Assembly (NCBI GenBank): GCA_017871115.1
Contig: JAFCIZ010000007.1
Coordinates: 186,001 to 250,000, forward strand
DNA from: Cunninghamella blakesleeana
Taxonomy: Eukaryota; Mucoromycota; Mucoromycetes; Mucorales; Cunninghamellaceae
Direction of reading: 5' to 3'
Length of the DNA: 64,000 nucleotides
The notes under the pieces are model-generated. The model was not told where the DNA came from. It worked only from the letters and a program-made list of their open reading frames with translations, and did no database searches. Positions within the stretch are counted from its first letter, which is position 1. Each line of letters begins with the position of its first letter. A program made the position numbers and the translations under genes. Shown in pieces: positions 19,707-31,635 of the stretch.

Positions 19707-20541
19707 ATTATTGAATACTAGTAAAAGTAAAAAAAAGAAAAAGGAAAGGAATAGAAAAAAAAGAATAGGAAGGGGAAATAAATTTTCTATGGTTGACTAC
19801 TGGTCCCGAATAATTTTTTGTGTTTTTTCCAAATAAGGTATTTAAATCTTTTTTTATTATTTTGTATAGAATTACACTACACTTGTCGCTGTTATCATTT
19901 ATCTTTATTATTTATACATGTATATATATTCGTTGTATTTAGTGTTTATTGGTTTCCAGTCAATATGTATGATTTTAACTGTAACATTCACAAAATCCAT
20001 AATCTAGTTTCAAATAATCATTAATTTTAGAGAGTTTACCATAGATGTCAAACAAAAAAAAGTTTGATTTGTTGTATGTATAAATAATCCGGTTATGCTC
20101 TATTTTATTTTTTATTGTTTTAAAAAATAAAAAATAAATATACTTTACTTTTTTATATATATCGTGCTTTTGTTTTTAAAAATATGTTATTAACCAAGGC
20201 AATTTTTACATATTTTAAGTACATGTAATTTTTCTAAAGTAATATGTGTGTAACACAAATTTAAAATATAATAATAAAGAAAATATCAGTTGAAGTTTTA
20301 ATTATTAAAAACAACATCAATATTTTAATAGTAATTTTAATTCTAATAAATATGAGTTGATTTATTTAATCAAAATAGTAATATTGCGAATGGTAAAAAA
20401 AATAAAAGTGGAGAGATTTTTTTCCTTACTAATCCGCCTTGCTGAAATGCCACGTATTTTTTAAATGCCGCATTTTTTAAAAAAAGAAATAGAAAATCAT
20501 TTCTTTACTTTTTTCTTTTTTCTTTTTTTTTCGTAAAAATA
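19707..20541. promoter_or_regulatory. Divergent MOCS2A/ERO1 promoter region
   Basis: 835 bp, AT-rich. Short open frames inside (for example 19818-20024 on the plus strand) are low-complexity and unsupported. Close to ERO1 there is an imperfect tandem repeat: 20445-20462 and 20463-20480 both begin AAATGCC and run into a T6 block, and only the first copy carries the CACGT core. Confidence 0.55.
20448..20455. promoter_or_regulatory. UPR-like element TGCCACGT upstream of ERO1
   Basis: The site lies 87-94 bp upstream of the ERO1 ATG and is identical over 8 bp to the site upstream of HRD1. The ACGTGG core on the opposite strand matches XBP1/Hac1-family targets. ERO1 is a standard unfolded-protein-response target in fungi and animals, so a functional role is plausible but inferred. 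Confidence 0.45.
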
Positions 20542-23136
20542 ATGAAGCAGGCATATATTTATCATACAACTTTTATTATTGTATATTATTTAACTTTAAT
20601 ATTTGCTGATACCTCAAATAAGATTTTACTTGATAAATCTTCCAAGGAAAATAAACAGTTCATTCAAGAAGTACTAGAACCTGACACTGATAATTACTGC
20701 AAAGTATGTTTTACATTCTTATTAATATATATAAAACCTATAATGGTATATTGTATCTTAATTTTTTTCTGTTTATATTTTATTTCTATTATTATATATA
20801 GCCATATGGACAAATAAAAGATACATGTTGTGATTTTCAAAGCGTAGAGAGTATTCAGGGAAATACTTTTTTAAAAATTCAAGACTTAGTACGAACAAAA
20901 TTTTTTAAATATTACAAAGTAAATATAAAAGAAAAAAAAATATTATTTATTAATGTTAATATTATTAAAAAAAGAAATATAATATTTTATAATTAATCGA
21001 TTTCTTTATCTTTTTTTATTTTTTTATTTTTTTACTTTTTAATAGTTAAATTTATGGCGTGAGTGTCCTTTTTGGAACGATGATGGCTTATGCATGAATC
21101 GCGATTGCAATGTAGAAACTATTGATGAAGTAATAAAAGAAAAAGATATTTATAATAATAGAAATTAATTGATTTGATGATTAATCTATCTTTCTCCTCT
21201 CTTTTTTATATTTTTTTAATAATAAATTAGTCATTATTACCAAAAGAATGGAGGCAAGAATCTTTAGGCGCAATAACCATGTCACCAGTTGGATCAGTAA
21301 GTATATAAATATATAAATATAGAGATATGAGGTAAAAATAAAAAAAAAAATGGAAAAGTGATGGAGATAATAGTGATATTAATTATTTAATATTAATATA
21401 TTACTAGTCTTTTCAACCTTTTCAAGTATGTACATTTAAGGATCAAGATTTTTGTTTAATTGATGATCCATCTGATAAAGATATAGTTTATGTCAACTTA
21501 TTGGATAATCCTGAAAGATTTACTGGTTATACTGGCCCGTCCGCTGAAAAAGTATGGAAATCTATTTACGAAGAGAATTGCTTTAACATCGTGCATAAGA
21601 TGTCAGAAGGTTGCCCTACTTGTTCTTTACCAAAAATGGATTCAACTTTATCAAATGGATTAGCTGCTATCCCTTCTAATAAACAGCAATTAGGTGAATT
21701 ACTTGACGAATTGGCTGAAACACCCGATGATAGCGATGAAGTATGTTTAGAAAAGCGTGTTTATTACCGTTTAATCTCTGGTAAATATAATATAAAATAA
21801 TAAATAAATAAAAGAAAGAAAAGGCAAGGAAAAGGCTATATATAATTTAAAGAGTGACTAAATGATTTATTTTTTATTTTTTATTTTCAAGGTTTACATT
21901 CTTCCATTTCTATTCATATATGTGATGAGTATTTTGATCGATCAACTGGGAAATGGGTAATAATAATTATAATTATTATAAAAAATAATAGTAATAAAAC
22001 AAAATAATAATATTAATATTACCCGTGTTACATTGTGAAATATATATATATATACTAGGGCCCTAATTTGGAATGCTTTGTGAATCGGATTGGTACCCAT
22101 CCTGAACGACTTCAAAATATTTATTTTACCTATGCTGTCATACTTCGAGCCATAACAAAATTAGATAATTACCTCGCTCATTATCCTTTCCAAACTGGCG
22201 ATCAAAGTGAAGACGACCGTATTAAAGTAAAAAAATAAAAAATAAATTGATATTTATTGAATATAAACTACTATTACGAAATAGAATATATCTAATTATA
22301 TATATTAATTAATATTTAAACAGGGATTAGTCAATGATTTAGTGAAAAGTGCTAAAGAATGTCCAACTACATTTGATGAAAAAACCATGTTTAAAAGCGC
22401 CGATTCAAGGGTAAGTTAATAGTAATATTAATGTAAAAGCGTAAAAAAATTATATTTTTCTGCATATAATAGTAATAATAATAATGTACGAATTTATACC
22501 ACTCTATAGGCTCTGTATGTTGAATTTCGCGATCATTTCCGTAATGTGTCAAGAATTATGGATTGTGTTGGTTGTCAAAAATGCCGATTATGGGGCAAAA
22601 TACAAGTTACAGGTTTAGGAACAGCTTTAAAAGTTTTATTTGCCTACAATGAAAAAAGTTTAAGGTTAGTCAATATACATATATATATATATATATATTC
22701 GCATATAAATTCATCATATTTTATTCTTTTACTTATATTATTTTCATTGTTTTATTTTTTTCATTTTATTTAAAAAAAATAGTTATAAATTCAATCCAAA
22801 CTTATTAAAACAAAGTGAAGTTGTCGCTCTATTCAATACATTCAACAGGTTATCTGAAAGTTTACATTCCATCCAAAAGTTTAGAAAAATATACTATGAG
22901 AGATCCAATCCTAAATTAAGTTTACTAGATAAGGTATGTACATAAAATATAATTATCTATTGTTATATTAATTCATTAATTCAATTTTTATCTTTATATA
23001 TTATTATTAGATCGTCTTAAATACAAAGTATATTATGAATTTACTTTTACCAACAATGAAGTTCATGATAAAAAAGTTTAAAGAATACAACTTATTACTA
23101 TCTTCTTTTATTGACACATTTTTCGGTCCATTATAG
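20542..23136 (+). CDS. ERO1: Ero1 ER thiol oxidase
   Basis: Eleven exons: 20542-20703, 20802-20918, 21046-21129, 21231-21296, 21408-21780, 21892-21956, 22059-22226, 22324-22410, 22510-22664, 22783-22933, 23011-23136; 517 aa. A hydrophobic signal peptide (about residues 1-22) leads the protein to the ER. The shuttle pair lies in [16 protein letters not shown] (C109 and C114). The FAD-proximal CxxCxxC is CVGCQKC (C393, C396, C399), preceded by [13 protein letters not shown] and followed by the helix [29 protein letters not shown] and [11 protein letters not shown] are further family hallmarks. Ero1 uses O2 and FAD to re-oxidise protein disulfide isomerase. No C-terminal membrane extension like that of S. 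cerevisiae Ero1 is evident, so ER retention may depend on a PDI partner. Several introns are multiples of three or stop-poor, but the splice sites are clear. Confidence 0.96.
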
Positions 23137-23216
23137 ATAGATGTTTTCATAAAAAAATCAGCATAGATTCCAAATAAATATATTCTTTATTTTAAAAAAT
23201 AAAATAAAATATTCAT

Positions 23217-23218
<2 letters not shown>

Positions 23219-23256
<38 letters not shown>
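23219..23256. repeat. Poly-T tract (38 nt)
   Basis: An uninterrupted run of 38 T in the 213-bp spacer between the converging ERO1 and HemW-like genes. It is the longest homopolymer in the window and could also be partly a sequencing or assembly artefact. Confidence 0.9.
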
Positions 23257-23258
<2 letters not shown>

Positions 23259-23349
23259 GTGAAATATAATAATAATAATTATAAAATTATATAATTGTAT
23301 ATATCGATTTTTATAAGTGGCATCACCTATTTTTAAACTAAAACTTTAT

Positions 23350-25644
23350 TTATTTATTTAATAGTAAGGGGACTATAGTATCTATTCTCTCTAATCCTTC
23401 TTCCGTAGGTCGTATACCACCATATTTCCATTCCCATCTAAAATTCTCAGGAATATAGCGTTTTAAATATTGTTGGTTTGAATCATCATGTTGTTGAATT
23501 AAAAAATTGGACTGGATACACATATCTAGTACTTCTTTATTAATTATCTAAAATACAAAATCAACATCCAATTATTGCAAAGTATTTGATAAAGTAAAAG
23601 TTTTTTTTATTTCTCTTTATTTTTTACTTACATCATCCAATGATTTCCCTTTTGTCAAATATTCAAAACTACGATAAGCTACACCCATTTTTGTTCTTAG
23701 TCCAAATACTACTAGTTCTTCCATAAACTGATCATCAGATATTTCAGTGAACTTCCTAATCCTAAAAATTAGCAATTAATTCGTAATGATAAAATGAAGT
23801 ATAATAAAAATTAAATTAAAAAAAAAAATAATGTTATATTAATACCCATATATAAATTTTTTTCTATTTTTTTTATTCATATATATATAATAATCACCCT
23901 TCTCCTTCAGATTCACATAAAGACATGTATTTATCAGGGTGGAATTCCTATAAAGTGATATATGTTGATAATAATAACACAAGGTTGAATATATTAATAT
24001 TAAACTAAATGTAAGTTATAAATTATATATGAAAATTTTATTACCCCAAATGTTCTAATTCGTTTTTGACCATGAGTAATTTTACCTTGAGCACCAGGAC
24101 CAATACCAATATAATCCATACCTCTCCAATAAGAAAAGTTATGCTGGCTCATTGTTGTTGTGTGACGACTATAATTTGATACTTCATAGTGTCTAAAACC
24201 TTGCTCTTTTGTAAAATCCACAGTCATTTCATACATATCAGCTATTTGATCAGAATCTGGAAGTGAAGGCAGATCACCTTTTTTTAGAGCTTTTTGAATT
24301 CTATATAAACGTTTTTTTTTATGAATAAAGAAATAAAAAATAAAAAATAGAAAAAAGAATTCAATGAAGCTCTCTTAGTATATATATATTAATAATAATA
24401 ATAATAGCTGATGTATTTACGGTGTACTTCTTTCTATTGTTAATTGATACAATGAAATATGATTAGCAGCTAAATCCAATCCTAACTACAAAATAGAAAT
24501 AAAATAAATGAAAATGTATAAGTAAAAGTCAAAATATTATTTACACGTACATATACGTATATGCATATAACTATATGATGATAATAATAATAAGAGTATT
24601 TTACCTTTAATTCGTCTTTCCAGGAAATAAGAGATTGGCCGGGCCTTGCAAAAATCAGGTCAAAAGTCAAGTTGTCGAATATTTTTTTTGCTTGTCCAAT
24701 GCCACGTACACCATCAGTTCCTGAATGATCTCTTCCCAATAATTTTAAACTTGCATCATCAAATGATTGTATTCCAAGTGATAACCGATTAATCCCAGCA
24801 TTTTTAAATTCATGTAAATTCTTGAGTTCTATGGACTTTTTTTTATATAGCTGTTACTATTGTACTTTCATAATCATCATCAGTGTTTTTTCATAACGAC
24901 ATCTAAACTTACAGTTGGGTTAGCCTTAAAATAAAAAGTAAAGATAGAATATAGAGAATTAAAATATTATCATCATATATCAATATTATATTATTAATAA
25001 TTGTTATTATAGCTACCTCCATAGTAATTTCAATATCGGATGTCAAACCCACTTTTTTATCAAGTAAATTAATCAAGTATCCAAGTTCAGATGGCTGTCA
25101 ATTATCGATAATAATAAAACATAGGCTATATATTAACCAACATGCAAAGTTATTTTCAATCCTACTAACTTGGTATATATATGTTTTACCTTTGCTAAAC
25201 CTAATAAAAGAAAAATGATAAAAAATAGAAGAAGAAATAAGAGAAAAAGCCAATTTTGTGGTTTTAATACAAAATTCAAGTTTTTATTATTATTATTTAC
25301 TTGGTGTCCCACCACCAAAATATATAGAGTGTAGAGGTCGATTAATTAACTGGTAACGATCAAAGTAATAATTGATTTCTTTTTCCATAGCTGATATCAA
25401 ACGTTCATTGGGAGGATTTTTAGGTTGAGTATATTTGTTAAAGTTACAATAGGTGCATTTGCTATATAAAACAAAAAACCAGTTTAAAATAAAACAAAAG
25501 AAATATAGCAAAATGAACTATTTAATATGTTGTAACTTTGTGATGTAAATTAAATGCTGTATACCTTTCACAATATGGCCAATGAATATAAACAGAAAAG
25601 GGTAATGCTATTGATTGTGCTGCTTTGCTTATTTTTCGAGACAT
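23350..25644 (-). CDS. HemW-like radical-SAM protein (RSAD1 type)
   Basis: Eleven exons: 25644-25565, 25461-25301, 25200-25190, 25094-25017, 24924-24913, 24835-24605, 24485-24421, 24300-24045, 23947-23898, 23761-23632, 23547-23350; 423 aa. The radical-SAM [4Fe-4S] motif CxxxCxxC is C25, C29, C32 (HWPYCESKCTYCNFNKY), created across the first splice. Then come FGGGTPS, EITMEANPT, GINRLSLGIQSFDD, LGRDH, HISLYQLTIE, YEVSNYSR, QHNFSYWRG and YIGIGPGAQGK, in the HemW order. HemW proteins bind heme and are heme-chaperone-like; they lack the oxygen-independent coproporphyrinogen oxidase activity for which they are often named. Eukaryotic RSAD1 is mitochondrial; no convincing presequence is visible here. 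Exons 3 (11 nt) and 5 (12 nt) encode SLAK and ANPT and are easily missed. The usual GLP(G/D)QS loop reads ARPGQS. Confidence 0.9.
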
Positions 25645-25846
25645 ATATAAAAATAAAAAGTAAAAGAATATGATATAAAAAATAGACACGCTTTAATTTA
25701 TTTTTTAAAAAAGTTGAACTAAAAATTTTGATTGGCCCAGTACCCAAATTTGGAAAGATGGCTAAATTTACTTTTTTTATTTATTATTATTATTATTCAA
25801 AAAGATTATGCAAAATTAATTTTCCATTTATATATATTTTATAGTA

Positions 25847-25892
25847 TTAATCTTCTTTAGCATCTTCAAACTCATCTTCCGAATCTTCACCA

Positions 25893-25927
<35 letters not shown>

Positions 25928-28338
25928 GTTATTTCCAGACTTTTCATTTAAACTAGATTCTTGGAATTGTTCTTGAAGTTTATTGACTTGTTTTCCTTCC
26001 TTTAATTCTCCAATAAGCTCTAATAAATTATGACACTTTAATGCCAAAGAGTTTTCCAAAGAGTATTTGTTTTTAGCACGAGGGCCAGCACCAACATTAA
26101 AGGTGTTCTTTTCTGAACATTTAATCAAATAGTCCACTTCCTTTTTGGCAGCATCCAATTCATTTTCAATAATCAACATACGCGCTTTTTCATATATGGT
26201 ATAGTAATAACAATAATGATCTAATTGAACATCCTTTGCCTTTTCTAAAACGGTATTTACTGATTGTTGATGCATAGTTTTAAGTTGTTGGAGCTTTTCA
26301 TTACTTTCTACTGCACCAGGTATTTGAATGAGTGTACGGATTAATACGGTTCTTAAAAAGTGAGTAAGGCAGATATCATCATTAACATAAAATGATTTGT
26401 TGTTTTCAAGTCTTTTTAAAGTAGCAGCTGTACGAGCCAAATTTGTGTATATAAGTTCCTTGGGCATTAATTCGAATACACTAAAAGCATTTATTACTTC
26501 TAAATCTGGGAATAATAATCTATTTCCTTGAAGATCGAATTTACGTGATTTTCTAGCAACAAATTTCTATGATGATGAATAAAATAAAATAAAAATAAGT
26601 AACAGTATTACGCTTGTTTATATAATAAATATTACCCTTATTACTTTTTTTTTTTTTTTTTAAAAAAAAAAGAGAAACTTACTTCAACAAATATAGATTT
26701 ACCAGCAATCTTTTGTTTAGCCTTTGTTACTTTAGCCATAAGTTGAGTTACGCTATTAATCAAAGTACTTCTTTTTTCACCAGGAGCTAATTCTGAAGCG
26801 TATAAATAAAGTGACATAGCTTGAAGATAAGTATAAACTGCTTTTGACCAATTACTTTCGTTATTTAATAATTGGAATGTATCATGGGCCAATTTCCATT
26901 TTTGTTGTATAACAGCTATCAAACCTAATTCCCAGTAACACATATGTTGTAATTGTTTCCAATCCTTTTGCATATCAATAGCTTTATGGTATTGACTTTT
27001 AGCTTCTTCCAATTTTTTTTGAGAGGATAATTGTCTACCAGAGAAATACAAAAAGAAAATTCCGTCTGGATAAAGGTCCAAATTATATTGCAGGACACGA
27101 CCAGCTAACTCTTCATCTACATGAGAGAGAGGGGTAATTTTGGATAACACAATATTATATAATAACAACATCATATCACAAAATTGGCGACGAATACCTT
27201 CTTCAGGACCTTGTTTTTCAGGTAATTTTCCAACTTCTACATCATCCCATCCACCTACAGATCTATAGTAATACATGGATAGATCACGATCACCACTGAA
27301 TCCTACAAATTCTGCTAATTTTAATACAATCTCTGGTAACATGGATAAGACCAAGTTGAAATCTGCCATACCAAATGCAATTCCTGATGCCAAGTGTTCA
27401 TCTAATCCATACTCTGATACATCTTTACCAAGGGCTGCTTCTTGTTGTACGTGTAATAAATATTTTTCAAGTATTTTATAGATACTATGTGATGTCTTCA
27501 TTTTGATTCCTTCTCTTAAAAATCCAACAAAACTTTCATCATATATAATTTGTAACATGGCTTTTAATAAATAGCATTCTGCAAATACAAGTTCCTGTAT
27601 ATTTTTTTTTTTTTAAAAAAAAGAGGAGAAAAAAATAGTTGAATGAGTTGTTTATATAATAATAATAAAAGCGTCATTCTCTCCCTTTTTTTTTTTTTTT
27701 TACTCTTTTTATTATTATTAAATAAAGTAACTGCTCATCCTTCTTTTTTATGTATATATATAAATATCACTTACGGCATGGCGTTGTAAAGGTGTCATAT
27801 TTTTAATGTCTTGAATAGAATGAGATTTGACCCAACCACTGATGCTTTTCCATGAGCTATCCCTTTTTCTAAACTTGTCAGCCAATTGATATGCATCCTT
27901 CATAGCATCAATACCTGCTTCGATGTCGGAACGTTGAAATGTCATACAAGCTTTTAAAAAGAGAACAAAAGCATAACCAAGACTATGATAAATGGAAGTA
28001 TTTTTTTTAACGTCAAGGATAGCTTCACTTTCAGGTATACGGGAGTTTAAAAATAAATCCATAGCTTTACGAACTTCAATAATGTCAGCATATAAATTAG
28101 CATTGGCTTCGATAGCTTTTGCGCTCATTTTTTTACTACTAGTACTACTACTTTTTGATAAAGTGGTGGAGGAAGAGGAGGAAGTAGACATAGCAGGTGA
28201 GGTAGGTATGCTTGACAGTGAACCTAATCTGGTGAGCGATCTTAACGAAGGAGATGGTGTAGATGTAGATGATAATATATTGTTCATAGACTTGGACTGT
28301 CTTCCAATTGGCAACATGCCAGGTTTAGCTTTTGTCAT
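25847..28338 (-). CDS. Iml2/TTC39-family TPR protein
   Basis: Three exons: 28338-27775, 27594-26683, 26566-25847; 731 aa. A Ser/Thr-rich basic N-terminus (about 75 residues) is followed by a helical repeat region typical of the Iml2/TTC39 family: ANLYADIIEVRKAMDLFLN, YAFVLFLKACMTFQR, ELVFAECYLLKAMLQ, EYGLDEHLASGIAFGMADFN, LDLYPDGIFFLYFSGRQL, CYWELGLIAVIQQKWKLAHD and a C-terminal KFVARKSRKFD, LLFPDLEVINAF segment. The tail is an Asn run (12) followed by an acidic stretch. Yeast Iml2 is linked to lipid droplets and clearance of inclusion bodies; animal TTC39B affects LXR stability and lipid metabolism. The biochemical role here is unknown. Both introns contain T(n)A(n) blocks. Confidence 0.85.
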
Positions 28339-29814
28339 GATAATGCTTTAAAGTTGTTTTAAAAATAAATAAATGGATGTAAAAAAGAAAAAGAAAAAGG
28401 AAGAAAAGAAATAAAATAAAATTATATTTCAAAAAAAAAGCTACGGAGATCAAAATTAATTGGTAGTACAGAATTAAAAAAAAGTTCCCCCACAATAATT
28501 GCGCTATTGTTAAATAGCTTATATAAAGTTTTACGTGAGAATTAATCATGCTTTTAAAATTTTTTTATTATTTTATTTTTACATATGTAAACATTTTAAT
28601 GGCTCATGTATGTTAAATCTCAAAAAAATAAATAAAAGCAAATTGAAATAAAAGGATTTTGGTATTATTGTTGTTATTTAATAAAAAGAACCACGTAATA
28701 ATAATAATAATAATAATTGATATTTACATAACACGAAGTTATATGGAACTTTAGAATATTATTTTTCTTTAAATGGACTATTATCACGAACATACAAAAA
28801 AATTAGTTTAATTAGCTATTTTCGTCATTAAAATAGGTTTGTGGAATATATTCATTTCTGCTTTTCTTTAATATTTATTTTTTATCTATAAAAATAATAC
28901 CCCATTTTCTTGGTATATTTTGTTATGTAACAAGCGCACAGCCATATTTCCAAAAAAGATACATATAAAGTTAATCATCATTTTTCTGTATTTCTCTCTC
29001 TATTTTATTTTTTTTAAAAAATGTACAAAATAATATATACTATAATGGTTGTAAGTATCTACATCTAATATATCTGTCAGATATTTTTAATATGGACCAT
29101 AGGGTTTAATGAATACAAGATATAATTTTTATTTTAATCTAATGTTGTATAAATATAAAGGTTAATATAATATAAAATAAAATAAACAGTCAAAGAAGTT
29201 TCCTCTCCAATAGTTGCTTTATTTGAAAAAGTAAAATAGAAATACTGATAATACTTTGCCATATTTACTTTTTTTTCTACATTAAATTGGCTATATTTAT
29301 TTTATCAATATTCCATAATATAAAAAAAAACTATCATAGCTTAAAACCATATCAAGAGATAGAAAACAATAACTATCAGACTAATATTTTTTTTTTAATT
29401 AAAACAAATACAAACATTAGAACTAATTCATTTTATTATTATATTTAAATTTTATAAATGAATATATGTAAAAGTACCCAAAAAAAGATGAGTTAAATCT
29501 GCCAATTACCTTTTCCATACTTAAAAATAAGCGGAGTTTTTTAGACTATAAAAAATTTCAATTTTTCAATTTTATTGCTCCCTTTCCCTTTCTTTTAACT
29601 ATACATATTTGCTTACATTGTTGATTATAAATATGACCAATTCAGAAAGTAAAAAAAAAAAAAAAAGGATATAAACCTTAGAATCGAAAGGACAAGATTT
29701 ATCCTAATATATATATATATATATATATGTATGTATTACACTGTTTAAATGTTTATTAATATAAATTTATATTTTATTCTTTTTTTTTTCTTTAAATAAT
29801 ATATATATACACTT
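28339..29814. other. Long divergent intergenic region, no gene seen
   Basis: 1476 bp between IML2-like (-) and the b5-domain gene (+). It is uniformly AT-rich with short stop-filled frames; no tRNA-like cloverleaf, transposon end or conserved protein was recognised. A near-palindrome TGTTATGTAACA (28921-28932) resembles a bZIP (C/EBP-type) site. Confidence 0.55.
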
Positions 29815-30457
29815 ATGACAGAAAAAGATACCAATGATATTCCAACTTTAGGTGTGCCTGAATTTCCAGCAAGGGATGGACCACAAAGATTAGTAGCAGC
29901 AGCAACTCCACAATCTCGTCGACGACAAAAGATCATGTTAGAGCCTGGCCATTCACCTTTAGATTGGGCAAGATTAAAAACTTCAGGGAAAGATTTAAGG
30001 GTAAGAAAGAGCTGGTATATATACAAACAAATAGTATAATAGGGAAAATAAATATTTATATCTATCTATCTATTTATTTATTAGGGTGTGCCTCAGTTGG
30101 GAAGATATACTTTAGATGATTTAAAACAGCATAATACACAAACCGATGCTTGGACAGCTATTCAAGGAAAAGTTTATAATATGACACCATACATCAATTT
30201 TCATCCTGGAGGTGTGAAAGACTTGATGAGAATCGCTGGAAGGGATGGGACTAAATTATTTAGTAAGTGTAATTGTATTTGCAAGGAATAATATTTAATA
30301 TTAAAAAAAATAAAAATAGAGTATAAAATAATGCATAATTATATTTATATACACATGTATTATTATTATTATTATTATTATAGTGCTAACACATTCATGG
30401 GTAAATGCGGAATTTATGCTGGATGCTTGCTTAGTTGGATTTCTTGTACCCGGATAA
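29815..30457 (+). CDS. Cytochrome b5 heme-binding domain protein (Irc21/CYB5R4-N type)
   Basis: Three exons: 29815-30000, 30085-30262, 30384-30457; 145 aa. After an unstructured N-terminal 60 residues ending in LEPGHSPLDWARL, a single b5 domain follows: YTLDDLKQHNTQTDAWTAI, GKVYNMTPYINFHPGG (axial H102) and LTHSWVNAEFML (axial H125), ending LVGFLVPG. The 23-residue spacing between heme ligands and the SPLDWARL lead match the b5 domain at the N-terminus of human CYB5R4 (Ncb5or) and yeast Irc21. There is no reductase domain and no membrane tail, so the protein should be soluble and depend on a separate electron donor. Confidence 0.9.
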
Positions 30458-31635
30458 AAATATATCATTAATAATTATTTATATCAAATTCATCACCATC
30501 ATGATCATGTTACAGTTACCTTTCATCTATCTTTATATTATTCATTTATATTAAAAAAAGAATAGAAAAAATAAATTAATACAAACTATATTAACTACTT
30601 TAATATTTACAATATTATAATTATATCTACTCAATATTATGCACAACATTATCAATATATATATATATAATATAAATGAAACGTCATTTTCATCTCATTA
30701 TTTATTTTAAAGCATTTAAATAAAGTGATAATAAAATTATTTATTATAGAATATATAAAAAAAGTAACAAAAAAAGAAAAAGAGCTAATAATAGAAAGAG
30801 TTGTTGGATCATATATACGAATTATAATTATCCTAGAATAGCGGAATATCATACACTTCATATTTGTATTACTATGCAGGTATTGCATATATAAGTAATT
30901 GATTACATTATATATATTTATTATTCAAATATTTAATACATTACCATAGAAATATCATTACTATTATAGGTGGCTCATGAAATTACGGTACAACTAGATA
31001 TAATACGCTTGATAAAATATTATTCTAATAATATTTTTTTGTAGTACTTTGCATGACTGAAAAGTATTTTTTCTATTACAGACTTTTGTAATGTGGTGAA
31101 CTTATTTTGCCACATTCCATTAAAGTATAATTCAATACATTACACAATTTATCACTACAATCAATTAAAATAAGAAACCAGGTTAGTTGCATTATAACCT
31201 AATAATTTTCATTAGTAATACATTTCACTTTTTTAGTTTTAGAAATTTAATTGATTCAATATCAAAAGAACTGGTTTAATTTATTTTTTTTTATTTATTT
31301 TTCCAGTTCAAGTCCTATGAATTTATATTATAGTTTGACTAATTTTTCTTGCGTATTTAGATATCTTTTTTGCTCTATTTTTGTATTTATTATAAATTAT
31401 TTTTATTTTATAATTATAAAGATGTATATTTATCCTTATTCTACAGTGATAATTACGAAATGAATTATATTTTAATTGATAATGTTTTCTAATATCCATT
31501 AATTATTGTTATCACTATAATTTCTATTGTAAAAAATGTCTATTTTTGTTGTTCTTCTATTATTAAGATGTAAAATTTAGCTGATTTTATGGTAATATAA
31601 TGATTATAATTTTGTAATTGGCACCGTTTTCTTTT
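30458..31635. other. Convergent intergenic region, no gene seen
   Basis: 1178 bp between converging genes. Open frames at 30652-30888 (-) and 31251-31463 (+) are low-complexity Ile/Phe/Tyr and unsupported. A 7-bp inverted repeat (AATGTGG at 31090-31096, CCACATT at 31110-31116) could form a small hairpin. Confidence 0.55.

Noticed and set aside
31090..31116. Inverted repeat AATGTGG / CCACATT as a terminator or small RNA
   Set aside because: Only a 7-bp stem with a 13-nt loop in an AT-rich spacer; expected by chance.
31251..31463. 70-codon plus-strand frame in the CYB5/OLA1 spacer
   Set aside because: Hydrophobic low-complexity sequence typical of AT-rich DNA; no splice partners or family match.
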